DNA of 13,364 bases from UBA5336 sp038526245 (GCA_038526245.1 JBCBGZ010000075.1:1-13364), one strand, 5' to 3'; shown: positions 1 to 6,344, counted from the stretch's first letter. Program-made: numbers and translations. The notes: generated from the sequence alone by a model not told the origin.

Positions 1-147
1 AATGCGGCCAAATCCTAATACCAAAAGGTGGCTGCAGGTCAGGGGGCCAGGTCACGGGGAGCAAACCTGAGATCATTTGAAACATACAAACCTTCCAAGC
101 CATTGTTTAATATGTATAAATAAATGAGACGAAACGAGGCAAAATCC
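1..147. other. Probable terminal segment of an integrated element
   Basis: No gene can be supported here. The stretch is more AT-rich than the rest of the window, especially 70-147, and it ends exactly where tRNA-Val similarity begins at about 148. In the usual geometry of integration into a tRNA 3' end, the element lies on the 5' side of the displaced tRNA fragment, so this should be the element's end. A short frame open from the left edge stops at 68-70, too little to identify. Assignment to an element is inference from the truncated tRNA. Confidence 0.5.
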
Positions 148-204
148 TAGAGCATCTCGTTTACACCGAGAGGGTCAGCGGTTCGAGCCCGTTACCGCCC
201 ACCA
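148..204 (+). pseudogene. 3' fragment of tRNA-Val(UAC), attR-like attachment site
   Basis: The fragment folds as the 3' three-quarters of a tRNA. The D-stem 3' strand GAGC is at 150-153. The anticodon stem 155-159/167-171 is perfectly paired, around a 7-nt loop TTTACAC with anticodon TAC at 162-164 (valine). A 5-nt variable loop is at 172-176. The T stem 177-181/189-193 encloses loop TTCGAGC. The acceptor 3' strand is ACCGCCC (194-200), followed by A and an encoded CCA (202-204). The matching 5' acceptor strand (expected GGGCGGT) and D-stem 5' strand are absent from 100-147, so no functional tRNA can be made. Such a fragment is the classical product of site-specific integration into a tRNA gene, with the intact copy at the far end of the element. 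A decayed duplicate tRNA is the alternative. Confidence 0.85.
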
Positions 205-358
205 TTCAAAACCGGTCAGCGCGAAGCGGTGGAAAATCGATCCGGTGGATCGATTTTAGGGTTTGAATGCCCCGGCAGGGGCCAGGATCACCAAAATCGG
301 ACTCTTATTGTTCAGTCCCGTATTGCTTCGCGATGGACTTCGCTCAAGGCTGCCCAGA
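205..358. other. Intergenic region with hairpins, no gene
   Basis: The region lies between the tRNA fragment and the stop codon of the minus-strand DUF533 gene. It holds the strong stem-loop at 233-257 and a smaller GC hairpin (GCCCC 269-273, GGGGC 278-282). An imperfect outer inverted repeat (around 205-213 and 259-267) brackets the main hairpin. No convincing coding frame was found. Confidence 0.6.
233..257. terminator. Symmetric hairpin, probable bidirectional terminator
   Basis: Arms AAAATCGATCC (233-243) and GGATCGATTTT (247-257) are perfect reverse complements around a 3-nt loop GGT. The stem has A's on its 5' side and T's on its 3' side, so it reads as a short intrinsic terminator on both strands. 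It sits just after the tRNA 3' end on the plus strand and downstream of the DUF533 gene on the minus strand. The U-tract is only four bases and is part of the stem, so a dispersed palindromic repeat is also possible. Confidence 0.5.
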
Positions 359-1069
359 TCAGCTCGACGCGATTTCCCGGCCAATCGCCGTCGCGTGGGA
401 TTTTGCAATCCCGAGGCGGTCAGCAAGCCTGCTGAGAAACCCGGCTTCTGAGGCGGACTGTTTTCCAGTGGCAATCGCGGCAGCGGCATAGAGTTGCGAG
501 GCGTGGTTCGGCGTGCGGGCTGCCAGCGTGATCATGTCCAGGCAATCATCTTCGCTTTTTGAGTTGTCGACCAATGCCATCAGGTCCTGATCGTCTGTTT
601 CGACGACGCCATCAATGGCAATCCGCTCTTCATGATCAATCACCCCGTCGGCATAGGCCGCTGTCGCCATGGCGTGGACAAGGGCGCGCGCAAAGGCCGG
701 GTCGCTTTCGGCGTCAATCACAAATCCAGCGGCCTGGATATCTTCCGCTTCTGGCATTTCATGTTCGGTGGGGTCCGCGGCGTTGTTTCGCTCTTGCCAC
801 GCTTTGTAGGCGAGCGCACCCAGACCCGCCACGGCGCCAGTTTTGGCGACTGTTCCAAGCAAGCGACGCCCCCCGCTCGTTGCCAGCAGACCCGCCAGCA
901 GAACCCCGCCGCCGATGGTTAGGTTCCGTGCCTGCTCATCTGTCTCGAGGCGTTCCTTCACCTTGCGTGCGGTATCTTTCGCACTTTCAACCTTGGTATC
1001 GACATCGAAGTCTTTGACGGCGGTTTCCGCCCGCAATTGCAAGTCTCTGAGGATTTGTTCGATGTCCAT
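359..1069 (-). CDS. DUF533/TerB-like membrane-associated protein
   Basis: This encodes 236 aa. The start ATG at 1067-1069 is chosen because GGGAGA lies 6 nt upstream; an upstream in-frame ATG at 1139-1141 would add 24 residues that look non-native. Residues 1-50 are charged and helical. Residues 51-90 are glycine-rich and hydrophobic (TIGGGVLLAGLLA, then GAVAGLGALAYKAW), giving one or two membrane-associated segments. Residues 118-236 form a TerB-like helical domain, with the acidic motif AYADGVIDHEER at 139-149 that marks DUF533 (YebE-type) proteins. The TerB fold binds metal in tellurite-resistance proteins, but the cellular role of DUF533 proteins is not established. The gene is divergent from the two-gene operon on the plus strand, with 194 bp between them. 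The family call is firm; the function is unknown. Confidence 0.8.
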   Translation of the reverse strand: MDIEQILRDLQLRAETAVKDFDVDTKVESAKDTARKVKERLETDEQARNLTIGGGVLLAGLLATSGGRRLLGTVAKTGAVAGLGALAYKAWQERNNAADPTEHEMPEAEDIQAAGFVIDAESDPAFARALVHAMATAAYADGVIDHEERIAIDGVVETDDQDLMALVDNSKSEDDCLDMITLAARTPNHASQLYAAAAIATGKQSASEAGFLSRLADRLGIAKSHATAIGREIASS

Positions 1070-1164
1070 GGCGTGTGTCTCCCTGCTTCGATCCAGTTTT
1101 ACGCCATCGTTCGACAGTGTCACCCGGCAATGGCGCAACATTAAATCTTCTCAAGGCAGGACGC

Positions 1165-1185
1165 GCGTTTCCAATTTGGAAACGC
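1165..1185. promoter_or_regulatory. Candidate operator dyad
   Basis: Arms GCGTTTCCAA (1165-1174) and TTGGAAACGC (1176-1185) are perfect reverse complements around a single central T. The dyad lies between two divergent genes, nearly midway, a usual position for a dimeric repressor or activator. I do not recognise the cognate regulator, and none is encoded next to it. Because of the very short loop, a DNA-binding site is likelier than an RNA hairpin. Confidence 0.45.
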
Positions 1186-1244
1186 CCAGGGCGGATTTTG
1201 GCCCCATGGTTAATCAATCGGGCCGCGCTGTTAACTTAAGTGCG

Positions 1245-1259
1245 GCCCCGGAAAGGGGC
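1245..1259 (+). promoter_or_regulatory. Short hairpin covering the ribosome-binding site
   Basis: GCCCC (1245-1249) can pair with GGGGC (1255-1259) around loop GGAAA. The purine run GGAAAGGGG (1250-1258) is the only Shine-Dalgarno candidate for the ATG at 1264, so pairing would partly hide it. The stem is only 5 bp, and regulation through it is conjecture. Confidence 0.3.
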
Positions 1260-1263
1260 TGAG

Positions 1264-2847
1264 ATGTTGAAAAACACCCTGCGTTGGGCCACGGATGTGG
1301 GCTTCAAGGAAAAGATTAGGCCGTTGGCGTTGAAGGTCGCGCCATCGCAGTTCGGGCTGAAAGGCGCCTTGGCTGAAGGGGACCTTGGCTTCAACAAATC
1401 GATCACGCGCCGTCAGGCGAAACAGGATGCCACTGACGGGTTGCCCGTCTCAGAGGCGTTGACGCGGGACCAATGGAGCGAGCGCGAACAGCTGGTGGCT
1501 GAGCGCGCGGAAGATGTGCGCCGGGGGCTGACGACATGGTTCAGCGCAAGCGCCGCTGGCGTGCGCAATTTCAACCAGGACTGCACACCAGCCGAGATTC
1601 AGGTGACGTCCCTGCAAGAGGCGATCAAGGCCGAAGAAAATGAACTGCGCCACTTCGAAACCGACGACGCCACCGAGGCGGCCGCCCACCATGAAGCCAC
1701 TGTCATCGAGCTGGAGGCGTTCCGGTCCCAGCATGGCGAGCGGATCGGAAAGCGCACGCCCGATATCAAAAAGAATATCGAGCAGACACTGGCCATTCTC
1801 ATGGCGGTGCTGCTGATAGAGGGATGCTTCAACGCGCTCCTGTTTAAGGATGCCCAGCCCTCCGGCCTCGTGGGCGGGCTGATGGTTGCGTTCGGAATCA
1901 GTGCGGTGAACGTGCTGTTTGGCGTATGCGCCGGGTACTTTGGCTTGCGTTATCTCAATCACCCCCAAATGCCATTCAAGGTCATGGGCGGCGCCGTGGC
2001 CGGGGTCTTCATGCTCGCGGGCATTTTCCTGAACTTTTTTATCGCCCATTTCCGGGACGCGGTGGAAATCAGCCTCCAGGCCGCGATCGCGGCGGGCGAT
2101 CTGTCGGGATACTCCATGTTTGATACAGCGCCGGGTGCTGTCATTGCGGGGATGTTCCCGAACATTTTCGGGCTGCACAATCTGGTGGCGTTTGGCCTGT
2201 TGATGATTGGCCTGACGGTTTTCGTCATCGCGGTTTATGAGGGCTACGACAAGATTTCTGATCGTTATCCCGGCTATGGCCGGGTGTGGCGCAAGGAGCG
2301 TTTGGCCTATGAGGCGCGCCAGCAGGTGCGCAATGGCGTACGCGATGATCTGGGAGATTATTTCACGCGGTGCCGTGCCTGGTTTGAGAGCCAGCAGGGT
2401 CGCCATGTTCAGGCCAAGCGCGAGATCGAAAAAGCACTCAACGAGCTTGAGACACGCCGTGATCATGCCGTGGCTATCGCCTCAAAGGCGGGTGAGCAGG
2501 AGCGCACACAGAAAGTGGCTTATCGTCAGGCCCATCGTCGGCAGCGCAATGCAATGCGTGAAGAGCTCGGCGAGCAAGCCGCGTGTCCTGCATATTTCGA
2601 AGAAATCGTCACGCCAGACCTACCGCGCTTTGACTACGGCAAGGAGCGTGAGCAAGCCTCCGCTGCCATTGCCACGATCGAGCATAATATCTCCGCAATG
2701 AACATAACGCGCGAATGGCTCGAAAAGCACATTCAGGAGGTCCAGCAAGGACTCTCCAGCATCGAAAAGCGCGTCCACGCGGAAATCTCGAAGACACGTT
2801 CGGCCCGCGAAGCGGAACACGGCCATAGCGTGCGTAAGAGTGCCTAG
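1264..2847 (+). CDS. Four-TM coiled-coil membrane protein, unknown function
   Basis: This encodes 527 aa. The start ATG at 1264 follows GGAAAGGGG by 5 nt; an in-frame GTG at 1240 lacks a site. Residues 1-170 are cytosol-like and charged, with a coiled-coil-prone stretch around 110-150. Four hydrophobic segments follow, at about 176-194, 201-225, 242-262 and 308-327. Residues 345-520 are very rich in E, K, R, Q and A and read as long coiled coils (for example REIEKALNELETRR), broken by a less regular stretch near CPAYFEEIVTPDLPRFDYG. With an even number of membrane segments, both coiled-coil ends should be on the same side, probably the cytoplasm. I recognise no named family or catalytic motif. 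It is followed after 30 bp by the vWA-like gene, almost certainly co-transcribed. A scaffold or envelope-spanning sensor role is only a guess. Confidence 0.75.
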   Translation: MLKNTLRWATDVGFKEKIRPLALKVAPSQFGLKGALAEGDLGFNKSITRRQAKQDATDGLPVSEALTRDQWSEREQLVAERAEDVRRGLTTWFSASAAGVRNFNQDCTPAEIQVTSLQEAIKAEENELRHFETDDATEAAAHHEATVIELEAFRSQHGERIGKRTPDIKKNIEQTLAILMAVLLIEGCFNALLFKDAQPSGLVGGLMVAFGISAVNVLFGVCAGYFGLRYLNHPQMPFKVMGGAVAGVFMLAGIFLNFFIAHFRDAVEISLQAAIAAGDLSGYSMFDTAPGAVIAGMFPNIFGLHNLVAFGLLMIGLTVFVIAVYEGYDKISDRYPGYGRVWRKERLAYEARQQVRNGVRDDLGDYFTRCRAWFESQQGRHVQAKREIEKALNELETRRDHAVAIASKAGEQERTQKVAYRQAHRRQRNAMREELGEQAACPAYFEEIVTPDLPRFDYGKEREQASAAIATIEHNISAMNITREWLEKHIQEVQQGLSSIEKRVHAEISKTRSAREAEHGHSVRKSA

Positions 2848-2877
2848 GCCCCAGCCCAGAGATGTAGGAGCATAGCG

Positions 2878-3651
2878 ATGCCTCGTTCCCGAGATAAAGG
2901 CCCCTGGTTCTGGCGCGGCATGATCGGCGCAATGGTGGCCAGCGTGTTCGGTCTGTTTGCAGTTGCCGCCTTTGCAGCCCCGCCTGCAACCGTGGCCGAG
3001 ACCGGATGCCGATTGGACCGGAATGACCCGGCCCATACGGTTGTGCTGATCGACCAGTCAGATCCTTTTTCGCCAAATGATATGGATTGGGTGCGCCAGT
3101 TGATTGACGAGGAGGCGCGTAGCTTGCCCAAGTATGGGCGCCTTACCGTGTTGATGCCGAATGCGGCGCGCCCATTTGATCCCAAAGTGCTGCACATGGC
3201 GTGTTCCAGCGGCAGCCCGGACAAGGCCAATCCCATACTCTCCAATCCGCGTATGGTGGCTAATGCGTTCCAGAAGTCTTTTTATGAGCCACTCCTGTCA
3301 GACATTGACCGAGCGCTTGAGGACACCCGACAACCTGCCTCGCCCCTGTCGGAAGCTCTCTACTCGATCGCGGATCGGGCGGACTTCCAGCCGGGCAAGC
3401 GGAATCGCAGGCTGGTCGTGGTGTCTGACTTGATGCAGCACTCCGACGGTTTTTCGTTTTACCGTCTGGGCGCGGACTATGGCGCGTTCCGCGATAGCGA
3501 CCTGGCCCAGGATATGGCCCGACTTCAGGGCGTTGACGTTGTTGCGCGGATCGTACCGCGTCAGCTCTACGATCTGCCCATGGGCGAGGTGAAAGCGTTC
3601 TGGCGTGCCTATTTCCGTGAGGCGGGCGCCGATTATGGATCGCTGAACTAG
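2878..3651 (+). CDS. Exported or membrane-anchored vWA-like protein
   Basis: This encodes 257 aa. The start ATG at 2878 has TAGGAG 7 nt upstream. Residues 1-34 look like a signal sequence or anchor: basic MPRSRDK, a hydrophobic stretch 15-33, and AFAAPP as a possible cleavage site. The mature part resembles a von Willebrand factor A fold: strand HTVVLIDQSDPF (53-64) with a D59-x-S61 metal-site start, strand GRLTVLM (87-93), strand NRRLVVVSDLMQHS (176-189) with D184 where the second metal-site aspartate falls, and strand GVDVVARIVPR (218-228). The canonical DxSxS is incomplete (DQSDP), so metal binding may be weak or absent. It is the second gene of an operon with the coiled-coil membrane protein, which suggests a partner on the outer face of the inner membrane. 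The fold call is from pattern reading; the function is unknown. Confidence 0.7.
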   Translation: MPRSRDKGPWFWRGMIGAMVASVFGLFAVAAFAAPPATVAETGCRLDRNDPAHTVVLIDQSDPFSPNDMDWVRQLIDEEARSLPKYGRLTVLMPNAARPFDPKVLHMACSSGSPDKANPILSNPRMVANAFQKSFYEPLLSDIDRALEDTRQPASPLSEALYSIADRADFQPGKRNRRLVVVSDLMQHSDGFSFYRLGADYGAFRDSDLAQDMARLQGVDVVARIVPRQLYDLPMGEVKAFWRAYFREAGADYGSLN

Positions 3652-3670
3652 GCATCCATGGCTTGTGAAC

Positions 3671-3710
3671 AGGGGCCGGGCGCGCTAGCCGCGTCTGGCC
3701 CCTTTTTCGT
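3671..3710 (+). terminator. Strong intrinsic terminator
   Basis: A 14-bp stem (3671-3684 with 3690-3703, including two G-T pairs) with a 5-nt loop CTAGC is followed by a run of five T's starting at 3703. The outer seven pairs AGGGGCC/GGCCCCT are perfect. It lies 20 nt after the stop codon of the vWA-like gene and should end that operon. Its T-run stops only about 18 nt before the ATG of the next gene. Confidence 0.85.
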
Positions 3711-3724
3711 TTGTGAGCCCGCTC

Positions 3725-4504
3725 ATGTCCCTGCCGATCCGCCTTGAAACCCGAACACCGCTGGCCGAGCTCATCCTGGACCGGCCGGAAAAGCGCAACG
3801 CCCTTACCCATGAGATGTGGAGCGCGATACCGGATTTGATTGCTCGGGCCGAAGCGGACAAGGCTGTAAAAGTTGTTATCGTCCATGGTGGATCCGCGGG
3901 CGCCTTCGCGGCTGGACAAGATATAAGTGAATTCGAGACGCAGTATGCGACGCGGGAAGGCGCGGCAGAGGCCGGCGCCGCAATTGCGGCGGCGCTGCGT
4001 TCGGTTGAGCTGTGCGAAAAGCCTGTCATTGCGGCGATCGATGGCGCGTGCGTCGGCGGTGGGATGAGCCTGGCGCTGGCGTGCGACCTGAGGGTTGCTT
4101 CCGCCGGGGCGAAGTTTGCGATCACGCCCGCCAAGCTCGGCCTTGTCTATCCGCCGGCCGATATGGCGTTACTCCTGAAACAGGTCTCGCCAAGCGTGGC
4201 CAAGCGAGTGCTTTTAACAGCAGACCTGTTCAGTGCGGATCAGGCGCTGGACCTTGGTCTGATTGATGAGGTGGTCGGGGAGGGCGCGCTCGATGCTGCT
4301 GAAGCACTGGCGGCAAAGATTTGCGCGGTGTCCCAATGGTCGACGCGGGCGATCAAGCAAATGATCTCTGGCATACTGTCTGGATGGTCACACGACACCA
4401 GGGAGGCCGTTGAAGTGTTTCTGCAAGGCTTCGAGAACGCCGACCATGAAGAGGGCTACCGGGCGTTTCTAGACAAGCGCAAGCCTGAGTTCCCGATCAA
4501 ATAG
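3725..4504 (+). CDS. Crotonase-family protein (enoyl-CoA hydratase/isomerase-like)
   Basis: This encodes 259 aa, normal crotonase length. The ATG at 3725 is preferred; a GTG at 3713 would add four residues, and neither has a good Shine-Dalgarno. The acyl-CoA fold is clear: LILDRPEKRNAL (16-27), the first oxyanion-hole region AGAFAAGQDISEFE (58-71), and the second, IDGACVGGGMSLALACDLR (105-123). The two catalytic glutamates of classical enoyl-CoA hydratase (rat E144 and E164) align with S115 (in GGGMSLA) and A136 (in ITPAKLGL), so standard hydration is unlikely. TPAKLGLVYP occurs in a broad uncharacterised crotonase subgroup, as I recall. An isomerase, thioesterase, decarboxylase or other CoA-thioester reaction is possible. 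It runs convergently into pntB with 5 nt between stop codons. The family is certain; the substrate is unknown. Confidence 0.9.
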   Translation: MSLPIRLETRTPLAELILDRPEKRNALTHEMWSAIPDLIARAEADKAVKVVIVHGGSAGAFAAGQDISEFETQYATREGAAEAGAAIAAALRSVELCEKPVIAAIDGACVGGGMSLALACDLRVASAGAKFAITPAKLGLVYPPADMALLLKQVSPSVAKRVLLTADLFSADQALDLGLIDEVVGEGALDAAEALAAKICAVSQWSTRAIKQMISGILSGWSHDTREAVEVFLQGFENADHEEGYRAFLDKRKPEFPIK

Positions 4505-4509
4505 GCTTT

Positions 4510-5961
4510 CTAAAGCGCCTTCACGATGTCTTCGACCATCTTTTTAGCGTCCGACAGCAGCATCATTGTATTGTCTTTGAAGAACAGGTCGTTCTGGATG
4601 CCCGCATAGCCCGATCCCATGCTGCGCTTGATAAAGAGCACAGTGCCGGCATCTTCCACGTTCAGCACCGGCATGCCGTAAATCGGGCTTGAACTATCGG
4701 TCTTGGCGGCGGGGTTGGTCACATCGTTCGCGCCAATCACGAAGGCGACTTCGGAATTCTTGAAGTCCGAATTGATGTCTTCGAGTTCAAAGACTTCGTC
4801 GTAGGGCACCTGGGCCTCAGCCAGCAGGACGTTCATATGCCCGGGCATGCGGCCCGCAACGGGGTGAATGGCGTACTTCACATCCACACCTTCGGCTTTC
4901 AGCTTGTCGGCCATTTCCTTAAGCGCATGTTGGGCTTGGGCGACGGCCATGCCATAGCCAGGCACCACAATAACCTTGGAGGCGTTCTTCATGATGAAGG
5001 CTGCGTCTTCCGCGCTGCCTCGTTTGTAGGGGCGGTCTTCTCCACCACCTGCAGCGGCTGCACCGCCGCTGTCGTCAGCGCCAAAACCGCCCGCGATCAC
5101 CGAAATGAAGCTGCGATTCATGCCCTTGCACATGATGTAGCTGAGGATTGCACCTGAGGAGCCCACCAGCGATCCGACGATGATGAGGGCGAAGTTGCCG
5201 AGCCCGAAGCCCAGCGCAGCAGCGGCCCAGCCGGAATAGGAATTCAGCATCGAAATCACGACGGGCATGTCCGCCCCGCCAATGGGAATGATCAGAGTGA
5301 TACCGAGGAGAAATCCGATGGCTGCGATGGCCCAGAAGATCCAGGCTTCCTGGCCACGGCTATCGACGGCCAGTATGATGAGACCAACCAACGCAATGGC
5401 CAGGACCAGGTTCAGGATGTGGCGCAGGGGCAAGAGGATGGGCGCGCCTGAAATGTTGCCATTCAGCTTGGCCGCCGCGATCAACGATCCGGTCACCGTT
5501 ACGGCGCCCAGAATGACACTCAGCCCAAGCTCGACAACCGAACGACCGCCCATGCCGTAGCACTGGTCCAGGTTTGGCCCGGTCGGGTTTGTGCAGAAGA
5601 ATTGCTGCAAGCCAAACGCGTCCGGTGCATAGATGGCTGCCATCGCCACCAAAAAGGAAGCGCCGCCGCCGAGCGCGTTAAACAGGCCCACAAGCTGAGG
5701 CATGTCCGTCATCGGCGCGCGCTGGGCAAGCAGAGCGCCTATCCCGCCACCGAGCAAAAGGCCGCCTGCGATCAGGCCGATCGTCGCTGGCTCCAGGCTG
5801 GGGGCGACCAGCGCCAGCGTTGTGCCCACGGCGATGGCCATGCCGATCATGCCGAGCATGTTGCCCTGGCGCGCTGTGGCCGGGCTGGACAGGCCGCGAA
5901 TGGCAAAAATGAAAAGGATGGCTGAAACCAAATACAGCCCGGCTGTCAGGTCGGCGCTCAT
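4510..5961 (-). CDS. pntB: NAD(P) transhydrogenase subunit beta
   Basis: This encodes 483 aa, typical for PntB. The start ATG (5959-5961) has AGGAAG upstream and overlaps the pntA2 stop as ATGA; the open frame extends further but only through pntA2. Residues 1-290 carry the multi-helix proton-channel domain II, including NALGGGASFL (96-105) and IPIGGADMPVVISMLNSYSG (225-244). A loop at 121-140 has two cysteines (C123, C134), which could form a periplasmic disulfide. Residues 290-320 are a Gly/Ala-rich linker. Residues 328-483 form the NADP(H)-binding domain III: GYGMAV (335-340), GANDVTNPAA (410-419) and KRSMGSGYAGIQN (445-457). With PntA it couples inward proton flow to hydride transfer from NADH to NADP+. 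It is the last gene of the minus-strand pnt operon. Confidence 0.97.
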   Translation of the reverse strand: MSADLTAGLYLVSAILFIFAIRGLSSPATARQGNMLGMIGMAIAVGTTLALVAPSLEPATIGLIAGGLLLGGGIGALLAQRAPMTDMPQLVGLFNALGGGASFLVAMAAIYAPDAFGLQQFFCTNPTGPNLDQCYGMGGRSVVELGLSVILGAVTVTGSLIAAAKLNGNISGAPILLPLRHILNLVLAIALVGLIILAVDSRGQEAWIFWAIAAIGFLLGITLIIPIGGADMPVVISMLNSYSGWAAAALGFGLGNFALIIVGSLVGSSGAILSYIMCKGMNRSFISVIAGGFGADDSGGAAAAGGGEDRPYKRGSAEDAAFIMKNASKVIVVPGYGMAVAQAQHALKEMADKLKAEGVDVKYAIHPVAGRMPGHMNVLLAEAQVPYDEVFELEDINSDFKNSEVAFVIGANDVTNPAAKTDSSSPIYGMPVLNVEDAGTVLFIKRSMGSGYAGIQNDLFFKDNTMMLLSDAKKMVEDIVKAL

Positions 5962-6344
5962 GATTTCTTCCTGTACATGGCCAGCATGCGCCGGGTGACC
6001 AGGAAGCCGCCGAATATGTTTATGGCGGCGAGGAAGACCGCGCCGGCGCCGAGCCCGCGTGCCGTCCAGACCTCCTGAGTGGTTTCTCCGTCCACGCCGC
6101 CTGTGGAAACAGCTGCCGCAGCGATGACAGCGCCGACCACGACGACCGCGGAGATCGCATTTGTGACTGACATAAGCGGCGTGTGCAGGGCCGGGGTCAC
6201 GCTCCACACAACGTAGTATCCGACGAAACAGGCCAGAACGAAAATCGCGGCCAGGAAAATCGGTGCGCTGATATCATCCACGCCGGCGGCATGGGCGGGC
6301 AGGGCGAGCAAGATCGCGCCCAGTATGGCTCCCAAATACTTCAT
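5958..6344 (-). CDS. pntA2: NAD(P) transhydrogenase subunit alpha part 2
   Basis: This encodes 128 aa. It is the membrane part of the alpha subunit, separate from domain I as in Rhodospirillum-type enzymes (also called pntAb). The core motif FVGYYVVWSVTPALHTPLMS (40-59) and TNAISAVVVVGA (61-72) are diagnostic; hydrophobic segments lie at about 28-50, 60-80 and 100-117. Residues 1-20 (MKYLGAILGAILLALPAHAA) look like a cleavable signal peptide with an AHA cleavage site, an extension beyond the core. The start ATG overlaps the pntA1 stop by 4 bp, and its own stop overlaps the pntB start by 4 bp, so translation of all three is probably coupled. It supplies helices of the proton channel together with PntB. 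Confidence 0.95.
   Translation of the reverse strand: MKYLGAILGAILLALPAHAAGVDDISAPIFLAAIFVLACFVGYYVVWSVTPALHTPLMSVTNAISAVVVVGAVIAAAAVSTGGVDGETTQEVWTARGLGAGAVFLAAINIFGGFLVTRRMLAMYRKKS

Larger units (their letters stand above)
1070..1263. promoter_or_regulatory. Divergent intergenic region with dyad
   Basis: This 194-bp gap separates the minus-strand DUF533 gene from the plus-strand coiled-coil membrane protein gene, so it must serve as promoter region for both. It contains the perfect 10-bp-arm dyad at 1165-1185 and the short hairpin overlapping the ribosome-binding site at 1245-1259. I could not assign -35/-10 boxes with any confidence on either strand. Confidence 0.55.

Noticed and set aside
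1450..2466. Long minus-strand frame (338 aa) opposite the coiled-coil membrane protein
   Set aside because: Its composition is His/Arg/Gln-rich and non-globular, while the plus-strand frame has coherent membrane segments, coiled coils and a ribosome-binding site.
4505..4516. Small inverted repeat GCTTT/AAAGC between crotonase and pntB stops
   Set aside because: The loop would be 2 nt and there is no GC-rich stem or T-run, so it is not a credible terminator.
5962..6207. Upstream extension of the pntB frame
   Set aside because: It overlaps the conserved pntA2 gene in another frame and reads as low-complexity Arg/Gly/His-rich sequence typical of a shadow.
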